DNA of 22,791 nucleotides from a virus, in the IMG/VR virus record IMGVR_UViG_3300044527_000067, positions 1 through 22,791 of that record, one strand, 5' to 3'. The notes under the pieces are model-generated. The model saw only the letters and a list, made by a program, of their open reading frames with translations. It did not search any database and had not been told where the DNA came from. Below, piece after piece: positions 1-5,537 of the stretch. Position 1 is the first letter of the stretch. The number at the start of each line of letters is the position of its first letter. The translations under genes were made by a program, and so were the position numbers.

Positions 1-24
1 GACGGAGCCAAGGGCGGGGGTTTT
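1..24. terminator. Possible arm of a GC-rich terminator at the window edge
   Basis: The first 24 bases end in a run of C/G-rich sequence (five G in a row) followed by TTTT on the plus strand; on the minus strand this reads AAAACCCCCGCCC. This looks like one arm of a bidirectional rho-independent terminator whose partner arm would lie beyond the left edge. It would close the minus-strand operon after the 36-residue membrane peptide. An ATG at 27-25 (minus) opens a nine-codon frame to the edge but has no Shine-Dalgarno sequence, so a gene start is the weaker reading. The second arm is not visible, so this is a guess. Confidence 0.25.
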
Positions 25-29
25 CATTT

Positions 30-73
30 GGCACAGCGGGCGCAGCCCGTAGGCCACGCCCGCTCGCAGTGCC
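30..73. repeat. Intergenic inverted repeat (stem-loop), two-part stem
   Basis: GGCAC plus AGCGGGCG (30-42) is the reverse complement of CGCCCGCT (57-64) plus GTGCC (69-73). This gives an 8-base inner stem, a 14-base loop and a 5-base outer stem separated by a four-base bulge (65-68). It sits 25 bases downstream of the last minus-strand stop (position 99). No U-run follows it on either strand, so it is not a classic terminator by itself. It could protect the 3' end of the operon mRNA or act together with the edge element. The arms are seen directly; the function is inferred. Confidence 0.5.
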
Positions 74-98
74 GTAGGCGCGAACGCCACAGGGCTGG

Positions 99-209
99 TC
101 AGTGGAGCTTGTGCCCGAACTTCTTGTGCAGCCAAGCGCCGGCAAGGATGCCGATCACGGCCACGAGAGCGATGAACCAGGTCGTACCCAAAAAGTCGGC
201 GAGAATCAT
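99..209 (-). CDS. 36-residue single-pass membrane peptide (lysis-region small ORF)
   Basis: A complete 36-codon frame starts at ATG 209-207 and stops with TGA at 99-101. Its start overlaps the stop of the lipoprotein gene as ATGA, the same arrangement used at other junctions here, which is the main reason to call it a gene. The product begins MILADFLGTTWF, has one hydrophobic segment at about residues 11-27 (rich in A, V, I, L, G), and ends with a basic tail containing HKK and HKLH. A very short N-out or N-in membrane peptide next to a possible spanin could be a small holin or pinholin, or an accessory lysis or superinfection protein. No family is recognised. Codon choice fits the neighbouring genes. 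The existence of the gene is fairly likely; its role is inferred only. Confidence 0.6.
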   Translation of the reverse strand: MILADFLGTTWFIALVAVIGILAGAWLHKKFGHKLH

Positions 210-688
210 GTCTGTTTCTTTCTGCGCCCCTTGGCGCGTTTGAACGCCGCGTCAAACTCCGGGTCCGCCCGGAGCAGCGTGACGAGTTCCCTGTCCCCCT
301 CGGGACGGGATTTATCAAGTGTATCGACTGCAAGCTCGGCGGCAGCCACCTTTCGGCGAGGCAACCACCCTATGGCGATGCGAACAAACGTCCCAATTCC
401 AGAGTTCCAGGCGAGGAACGCGATGCCAGCGACCGCCACCGCGATGCCCCACCACTGGAGAGTGGATAGCCACGCCGGCGTGACCGCCTGCACAGACGGA
501 ATTTCGCCGTGGATGGCCGCGGCGGCAGCGTCGATACGCGTTGCGCCATGCACCACCACCTGGTCGCCCGTGGCGTTCCCGTGGTCAATGAGCGCGCCAG
601 CCTCGTTGCGGATCGCCGTCGCGTTCGCCGAGATCCGTGCGACCGGGTTGCACCCGGCTAGGAACAAGACGAGGACAATCGCCCTCAC
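206..688 (-). CDS. Membrane-spanning lipoprotein, possible unimolecular spanin (u-spanin)
   Basis: 160 residues, starting at GTG 688-686, which overlaps the previous stop as GTGA. An upstream extension of the frame to 1084 is only a shadow of the neighbouring genes. Residues 1-13 form a short signal peptide with a lipobox, LAGC, Cys13 being the predicted lipidated residue. The next residue is Asn, not Asp, so the Asp+2 inner-membrane retention rule does not apply and outer-membrane sorting is possible. Residues 14-77 look helical and would be periplasmic. A strong membrane segment lies at about 78-95, possibly continuing to 109. A highly basic tail ends the protein (GRRKKQT). Lipid anchor plus downstream membrane span is the layout of unimolecular spanins such as T1 gp11, which bridge and fuse the two membranes in lysis. 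The roughly 50-residue cytoplasmic tail is unusual for that class. Alternatively it is a lipoprotein of superinfection exclusion. Confidence 0.65.
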   Translation of the reverse strand: MRAIVLVLFLAGCNPVARISANATAIRNEAGALIDHGNATGDQVVVHGATRIDAAAAAIHGEIPSVQAVTPAWLSTLQWWGIAVAVAGIAFLAWNSGIGTFVRIAIGWLPRRKVAAAELAVDTLDKSRPEGDRELVTLLRADPEFDAAFKRAKGRRKKQT

Positions 689-990
689 GCGAACACCCGG
701 TACGGGATGCCAGGCTCGGGCGTGAACGTCGGCAGCGCCTCGATCTGCTCGGGCGTGAGCTCGAACGTCACGCGGATGTTGGTATGGAAGCGCGGGTCGC
801 CTGCCTTGATCTGTTGCCCCTCGATGTCGTAGGACGGCGGGATGGCCCCGATGCGGTCCACATAGCAGCCGGGGACGGGCATGAGGATCATTTCGTCTTC
901 GCCCTGATCGACCTCGACCAGCAGTCCTGCGGCTTCCAGCGCATCGTCCATCTGCGCCTCGGTGTCGGTGCGGAGCATGTAGTCGGTCAT
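685..990 (-). CDS. Conserved-looking small phage protein of unknown function (101 residues)
   Basis: Starts at ATG 990-988, overlapping the stop of the upstream fibre gene as ATGA, and ends with TGA overlapping the GTG of the lipoprotein gene. No clear Shine-Dalgarno sequence precedes it, so translational coupling is likely. The protein is acidic and soluble, with no signal peptide or membrane segment. It begins MTDYMLRTDTEAQMDDALEAA and continues with an alternating beta-rich central part and a proline-rich C-terminus. I recall similar small proteins beside tail-fibre genes of proteobacterial phages but know no function for them. Its place directly after the fibre gene makes a fibre-folding or fibre-assembly helper a reasonable guess, not a conclusion. 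Confidence 0.7.
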   Translation of the reverse strand: MTDYMLRTDTEAQMDDALEAAGLLVEVDQGEDEMILMPVPGCYVDRIGAIPPSYDIEGQQIKAGDPRFHTNIRVTFELTPEQIEALPTFTPEPGIPYRVFA

Positions 991-2783
991 GTGGTAAGGC
1001 TCTGGAGGGTGGCGTTAGGAAGATTGGTAGGCCAATATTTGAATGAGCGCATCCACATCGACCCCAGATCAGTAGCCGCGACATCGCTGTTTATGTTGAC
1101 GCTCCATCGCGCCGCAGTTGCAAGCGTGAATGCGGATGCTGTAGTCGTTTGCGGGGATGCTCCACCAATGACGTACACGACCGATGATGCGGCCGTATCT
1201 AGCGAGGTGGCAAACTTCACCAACCCGCCGTTTCCGCTGTTGTATTGATAGTTCGACGTGGTGATGGCTGTCGAACCGCCGCTGTTGAACACGTTCCCGA
1301 GCACTCGCGTTCCAGCACTTGCGTCACGATTGTGTCGCAGCCACCACCAGCATCGACCGCCACCGCTCGTATCGAACGATCCATACGGAATGAAGGTGCC
1401 CGTTGCTTTCTCTCGCACTTCAACGTGAGCAAACGCAGTTCCGCTTGTCTGGCTAAACGCAATGGATGACAAGTTTGTGAGCGTGAGTTCGTCACGATTC
1501 CTCGTCGCCTGACTCGCGCCCGTGGGGATGTACGAGGATGCGCCGGAGCCTGCTTCGACCTGTGCGCCCCAAATCAACAAATCAACCGTGCCGGAATCGC
1601 TTGAGCACGGATAGACGTAGATTGCTGTGCATCCTGCGGGCGTCGTAAACTGCACGGATACGCGAACCCACGTGCTGGATGTGTTGTTTGCGCCACCAAT
1701 CTGCGAGACATAGTTGTTCACGGATTGCGTGTAGTCAACGATGGAAGAACCAGCGGTGACGTTCCAAACACGGAATCTTGCCTGCGATCCGCCGTTATTT
1801 CGCGCCCAAAACGAGAACGTGTACGCAGTTGATGCCGTCACCGTAATCGTTGATGAACGGAGCGACCCGCTTCCGGACGCCATACTGATCCTTCGTGCGT
1901 TACCAGTTGTTCCGTCCGGCAGAGTTGTTGACAACGTTCCCGCTGTGTAGCCGCTTGCAATCCATTGCGTGCCATCACTCACCGTAGTGTTGAAATCATC
2001 ACTACGAACGGCAAGGTTTGTCGCGCTTCCCTCAATCAGCAGTCCGCGAGGCGTGGGCGGCGTAGTGGTGGGGTTGTAGTCGAAGCGAGCAGAGTTGAAA
2101 CGCGCCACACTTGTGCTTGTGTTCTCGTAGTACGAGCGAAGCGGAACTTGCCCCTGTTGAAATTGTGGGTAACGCAACGTCACGCTTCCGGTGACATTGG
2201 TGCCGGCCGATCCTAGGCCAAGACGAAGAATTGTGTTGTCGCTGTTCGCCGTGAAGATGAGCGTGATGACCCCGGTAGTGACTGGGGTTGAACTGCCGCT
2301 TGCTTGCAGTACCCCATCTTTGTACCACGCAATAGTGGTCGAAGATCCAGCAAGAATGATGTCTCCGTACAAGATCGTGCCACTCACGGCGGTCACTTCA
2401 ACGGACACGGAATACGTCAAGCCCGTTCGAGATGCTGGCTGCTGATACCACCAATACTGCTGAGCTGCACAAGTCAGCGTGCGCGTTTCGTTAGAGCGGC
2501 TTACCGAACCAGTACCAGCTCCAAAAGTCCATCCGGCTGGCAGGTTGTTTGCATCCGTCCACGCGCTGTTGACAAACATATTCGCAGCGGCAAATTGAAC
2601 GTACCCCTGCGAGTTGATGAAGGTGGCGTTGGTGCTGCGCTCTAACGTCAGGCGCGAGTCAAGGACACCCGTGGTGAAGTCAAGCGACAGCGTGGAACCG
2701 TCGCCAAGGTTGTTCAACATGAACAACCGCTCGGTCTGCGAACGGGCGTTCGGACGGTGGAACCGACCCAGGAGGCTTCGCAT
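987..2783 (-). CDS. Tail fibre / adhesin with two beta-sandwich modules and a lectin-like C-terminus
   Basis: 598 residues. ATG 2783-2781 is preceded by GGAG seven bases upstream. The chain is rich in Ser, Thr, Gly and Asn with almost no long helices, typical of phage adhesins. Two modules share a layout: about residues 70-230 and 256-428. Each has a jelly-roll-like strand pattern and ends in a similar phrase (VPLRSYYENTS and GASSYIPTGA, each followed by a short segment containing AR or ATR). The second resembles the carbohydrate-binding-like domain frequent in phage fibres. Residues 440-598 look like a concanavalin/LamG-type domain, ending in the familiar sequence WPTNLPNATLQSL. No T7-type or other N-terminal anchor is obvious, so attachment to the virion may go through another protein. 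The gene is AT-richer than the flanking structural genes. It probably binds surface glycan; an enzymatic site is not seen. Confidence 0.8.
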   Translation of the reverse strand: MRSLLGRFHRPNARSQTERLFMLNNLGDGSTLSLDFTTGVLDSRLTLERSTNATFINSQGYVQFAAANMFVNSAWTDANNLPAGWTFGAGTGSVSRSNETRTLTCAAQQYWWYQQPASRTGLTYSVSVEVTAVSGTILYGDIILAGSSTTIAWYKDGVLQASGSSTPVTTGVITLIFTANSDNTILRLGLGSAGTNVTGSVTLRYPQFQQGQVPLRSYYENTSTSVARFNSARFDYNPTTTPPTPRGLLIEGSATNLAVRSDDFNTTVSDGTQWIASGYTAGTLSTTLPDGTTGNARRISMASGSGSLRSSTITVTASTAYTFSFWARNNGGSQARFRVWNVTAGSSIVDYTQSVNNYVSQIGGANNTSSTWVRVSVQFTTPAGCTAIYVYPCSSDSGTVDLLIWGAQVEAGSGASSYIPTGASQATRNRDELTLTNLSSIAFSQTSGTAFAHVEVREKATGTFIPYGSFDTSGGGRCWWWLRHNRDASAGTRVLGNVFNSGGSTAITTSNYQYNSGNGGLVKFATSLDTAASSVVYVIGGASPQTTTASAFTLATAARWSVNINSDVAATDLGSMWMRSFKYWPTNLPNATLQSLTT

Positions 2784-2795
2784 CGCTGGCTCCGA

Positions 2796-3338
2796 TCAGA
2801 TGAAGGCGTAGAAGCAACCCATCGTGCCGGTCGATGACTCAACCTGGATCGTGATGTACTGCATGCCGATGGTGTCGATGACCACGCCGGCGGGCGGGGT
2901 GCCGGCAGCAGCTGCCGTGCCAGGGCTGTAGATATTCACGGTCGGGACGCCAGCGCCAACTGTGACGGCATGGAAGAAGTACTGCGTCGTGCTGTTCACC
3001 GACAGGCTAGGAATGCTGCCCGCCGTGGCGTTGTACGAGCAGGCGCAGTCAGCGAGCAGCGTCGGGATGTACACCGGGGTGCCGCTCGTCTGCGTGTACG
3101 TGGACCAGCCGATCACGCGGAAACCGGGAGTCGTTGCGTTGTTCGCGCTGTGGAACGGAATCAGGCGCAGCAGGCTCGGCTTGTCGCCAAGGTTCGTCGG
3201 AACCAGGAAAGTCTGTCCGGTCGTGGACGGGATCGTGGCAGTCGGGACGGAGGTGTCGTAGGTACCGCTGCTAGCGGTGACGAGGCCAGTCGTCAGGTAG
3301 TTCGGCTTGTCAGTAGCAACAACGATGTCGGTAGGCAT
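2796..3338 (-). CDS. Unknown virion-type beta-rich protein (180 residues)
   Basis: ATG 3338-3336 is preceded by AAGGA at a spacing of six bases. The protein begins MPTDIVVATDKPNYLTTG and is rich in Thr, Ser, Val, Gly and Pro, with no signal peptide, membrane segment or cysteine cluster. The predicted structure is mainly beta. It has two nearby Cys (ADCACSY) in the centre and one near the end (MGCFYAFI). It is flanked by the coiled-coil membrane protein upstream and the fibre gene downstream (12-base gap). A head or tail decoration protein or a base for the downstream fibre fits the position. I do not recognise a family. It resembles the cement protein only in general composition. Confidence 0.75.
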   Translation of the reverse strand: MPTDIVVATDKPNYLTTGLVTASSGTYDTSVPTATIPSTTGQTFLVPTNLGDKPSLLRLIPFHSANNATTPGFRVIGWSTYTQTSGTPVYIPTLLADCACSYNATAGSIPSLSVNSTTQYFFHAVTVGAGVPTVNIYSPGTAAAAGTPPAGVVIDTIGMQYITIQVESSTGTMGCFYAFI

Positions 3339-3346
3339 GTGGTTCC

Positions 3347-3571
3347 TTAGGTGAATGCGCGGATGAGGTAGTTGGATACAAGGCTCATGCTCGCGCCGAT
3401 GGCGGCTGCGGTTCCAAGCATGTAGCCACGTGAATGCTCGAGCGAGCGGATGCGCGAGTCATGCTCCTTGAGCTGATCCTGCTGGTGGCTCTGCATGGCA
3501 AGCAGGGAATCGACCTTGCCTTCCAGGCGGCCGATGGCGAGGAACAGTTCTTCGTTGTGGGTGGAGGTCAT
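3347..3571 (-). CDS. Coiled-coil plus C-terminal membrane segment, XhlA/holin-like (74 residues)
   Basis: I choose ATG 3571-3569, which overlaps the tailspike stop as ATGA and has GGAG at a spacing of six (3578-3581). An ATG four codons upstream (3583) has no Shine-Dalgarno sequence. Residues 8-45 have heptad hydrophobics (AIGRLEGKVDSLL then RIRSLEH) suggesting a coiled coil. Residues 50-70 form one membrane segment (MLGTAAAIGASMSL). This is the layout of the XhlA-type haemolysin/holin accessory proteins and of some phage membrane proteins of unknown role. The location between two receptor-binding genes is not the usual place for a holin, but it is within the same late operon. Family assignment is by layout only. 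Confidence 0.7.
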   Translation of the reverse strand: MTSTHNEELFLAIGRLEGKVDSLLAMQSHQQDQLKEHDSRIRSLEHSRGYMLGTAAAIGASMSLVSNYLIRAFT

Positions 3572-5475
3572 GCGTATCTCCATGAATCAAATAGATACGT
3601 TTCACCAGCAGTAAATGTCGCTGCCGTTGACGCGCTTGTGTTGTACAGCGTCACATACACCAATCCAGCACCGCCATTTATGACTGGCCCTGCTACAACA
3701 CTTGCTGGCCACGAAAGTGGTGCAGTAAATGTGACAATGTCGCGGTCAGCCAAACCGCCGCCAAGTGACGAAACTGTGAACGATTCTTGCCTTGACGTTG
3801 AAGCCGGAAGTGAACTGATTGATTTCACGACCTTGGAAACCACGTGCCGCTGTGCAGTTGTTCCAGAGTTCAACTGGAACCCTTCTGAATACAGCACGGT
3901 TGCTCCACTTGATCCAGCGTCAGAAATGTTGGTTGCAAGCGACGAAAAGAAAGGCGAAATGATTTGGGTCTGTTGCGCTGCCGCATTGATCGAAATACCA
4001 ACGGCTCCACCAACAGTCGATTCAAGCCTGCTTCCAATAAACCGAATTGATTGCGCGGTTGATCCAGTTATTTGATGTCCCGTGGAAAACTGTTCAACAG
4101 CACATGCAAGGTAGGTATTTGAAGTGTTGTCCTGGTCCTTGGTTCCAGTGACGGCGTCAATTCTCAAAGCCGTAAAACGATTTTCGTTTCCAAGCGTTGA
4201 GTTGTCTACGCCTGTTGTGCACGATGTGATTGTGCAAGTGAAATAATCGTTGTAGAAGGACGCATATCCGTTGCCATGCCGAATGCCGGTTTCAACGTAA
4301 TTGATCCACACGTCAGTCCAACTTGCGTAAGTCACGTTCTGCATGTCAAGGCCAACACTGCCAGCAACTATGCCGGAGGTGTTACCCTCAATCTTGAAGT
4401 TTCCGCCACCAACGTGGTAGATGCGCGCTCCAGTTGGAGTCACGGAACGAATTACGGAAGATGCCGTCGTGTTCTTGATGACAGATGTGACTCCCGCGCC
4501 AAACAGGATGTTGTTTGCGTTTAGCGTGATTGGTGCGGTCGTTCGGTAGGTTCCAACTGGCAAGTACACCGATGCATGTGCTGCCAATGCCGCATTGATT
4601 GCAACCGTGTCATCCGTCGTTCCATCACCTACCGCGCCGAAATCCTTGACGCTGACCGTGTCTCCAAACTTGCTCGCCGCGCTGCGGGCAACCGCGCCCG
4701 TTCCGGTCGGGGTGTAGGTGACGAGGTCCGCGCTGGTGCTGCCGATGTTGCTCGTCAGGAAGTTCACGAACTCAATATTGTCGGTGCCGGCGACCGGGGC
4801 TGAGCTGAAGGTAAGCGTCGTGCCGCCGATGGTGTAGGTGCTGCGCTGCTGGTACACGCCGCCGATGTAGACCTGGGCGCTGTTGCCGAGCGCACCCGGA
4901 TCGCTCGCCAGCGTGAACACCGTCTGCGACCCCGTGCCGCTGAACACCTGACGAGTGATCGTCGTGGGTGCGCCAGTCGATCCGGACACCACGGCCGTGG
5001 GGACACCGTTAGCGTCGAACGCCAAGAACGCATTCGCCCGCTGCGCGGCGGTCGGCAACTCCATGTTCAGGTTGCCGTCAGACAACGGGATTCTAATTGC
5101 CCGATCTCCAATGTCACTGATCTGCTGGATCTGGATCGTGGCCCGGTCCAGCGAGTCCGTGATGACCTCGGGGTAGAACCCGCCCTGGTTCGTCAGATCG
5201 GTTGGCTGAAGGTTGGCGATGTCCGACGTGATCGTGACCGTGCTCGTCGCCGAGGCAGCCACCGTCAGGTTCACCGTGCCGCCAGGGTTCGTGTTCTGGT
5301 TGCCGTTCAACGCGACCGTATAGTCGCTGCCGAGGACGAGGGACGTTTCAACACCCGTTGAAGTGTTCAGGCGCACGACATTGAGGTCGGCGGCTGCAAA
5401 CACTTTGAAAGTGTAGGGGAGTGCCGTGCCGCTCAAGAACGGGCCGGCGATGCGTGTAGTGCTGCTAATCGTCAT
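3568..5475 (-). CDS. Tailspike: T7-fibre-type N-terminal anchor and pectate-lyase-fold beta helix
   Basis: 635 residues from ATG 5475-5473, with GAGG about ten bases upstream. Residues 1-140 match the N-terminal virion-binding domain of T7-type tail fibres (for example SSTTRIAGPFLSGTALPYTF, and the linker MELPTAAQRANAFLAFDANG at 138-157). A small beta module follows (about 165-240, ending AGTDNIEFVNF). Residues 274-335 carry the pectate-lyase-superfamily entry VSVKDFGAVGDGTTDD and the next strands; a right-handed beta helix probably continues to about 540. A C-terminal domain of about 85 residues ends the chain and may trimerise or bind receptor. Such spikes usually bind and often depolymerise capsule or O-antigen, but the catalytic residues cannot be assigned by eye. 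Composition becomes AT-richer just where the beta helix starts, suggesting exchange of the receptor-specific part. Confidence 0.88.
   Translation of the reverse strand: MTISSTTRIAGPFLSGTALPYTFKVFAAADLNVVRLNTSTGVETSLVLGSDYTVALNGNQNTNPGGTVNLTVAASATSTVTITSDIANLQPTDLTNQGGFYPEVITDSLDRATIQIQQISDIGDRAIRIPLSDGNLNMELPTAAQRANAFLAFDANGVPTAVVSGSTGAPTTITRQVFSGTGSQTVFTLASDPGALGNSAQVYIGGVYQQRSTYTIGGTTLTFSSAPVAGTDNIEFVNFLTSNIGSTSADLVTYTPTGTGAVARSAASKFGDTVSVKDFGAVGDGTTDDTVAINAALAAHASVYLPVGTYRTTAPITLNANNILFGAGVTSVIKNTTASSVIRSVTPTGARIYHVGGGNFKIEGNTSGIVAGSVGLDMQNVTYASWTDVWINYVETGIRHGNGYASFYNDYFTCTITSCTTGVDNSTLGNENRFTALRIDAVTGTKDQDNTSNTYLACAVEQFSTGHQITGSTAQSIRFIGSRLESTVGGAVGISINAAAQQTQIISPFFSSLATNISDAGSSGATVLYSEGFQLNSGTTAQRHVVSKVVKSISSLPASTSRQESFTVSSLGGGLADRDIVTFTAPLSWPASVVAGPVINGGAGLVYVTLYNTSASTAATFTAGETYLFDSWRYA
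3578..3581 (-). promoter_or_regulatory. Shine-Dalgarno GGAG that decides the start of the coiled-coil membrane protein
   Basis: GGAG on the minus strand lies six bases before ATG 3571-3569 and inside the last codons of the tailspike. The alternative upstream ATG at 3583 has no purine-rich site before it. Confidence 0.6.
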
Positions 5476-5500
5476 CTCTGGTGTTCCTCGGCGTATCGGA

Positions 5501-5537
5501 GGCTACGGATCATGGGTACGGTTACGGGTACGGTAAT
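5501..5537. repeat. 12-base tandem repeat with a third related unit, between giant protein and tailspike
   Basis: GGGTACGGTTAC (5514-5525) is followed directly by GGGTACGGTAAT (5526-5537), ten of twelve bases identical, and is preceded by GGCTACGGATCA (5501-5512), which shares the TACGG core at nearly the same spacing. On the minus strand this is three CCGTA cores at 12-13 base steps. They end at the stop codon of the 2886-residue gene and lie 25 bases before the tailspike start. A protein-binding site or promoter element for the host-recognition genes, or a recombination remnant, are possible. The repeat is seen; any role is inferred. Confidence 0.5.

Noticed and set aside
1-27. Start of another gene (nine codons) at the left edge
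   Set aside because: No Shine-Dalgarno sequence and C-rich low-complexity start; a terminator arm is the better reading, though neither can be confirmed without the flanking sequence.
689-1084. N-terminal extension of the lipoprotein frame to ATG 1084
   Set aside because: This part overlaps the 101-residue gene and the fibre gene 3' end and has shadow composition. GTG at 688, in a GTGA overlap, gives a proper lipoprotein signal peptide.
987-1500. Variable repeat of a diversity-generating retroelement at the fibre 3' end
   Set aside because: No template copy or reverse transcriptase was seen in the window, and the fibre end resembles ordinary lectin-like fibre ends. Sequence beyond the left edge could change this.
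3572-3583. Upstream ATG for the coiled-coil membrane protein
   Set aside because: No purine-rich site before it, while ATG 3571 has GGAG at a spacing of six and an ATGA overlap.
4764-5033. Other-frame minus-strand ORF inside the tailspike, and many similar short frames throughout
   Set aside because: Arg/Ser/Ala-rich translations, no Shine-Dalgarno sequence and complete overlap with supported genes.
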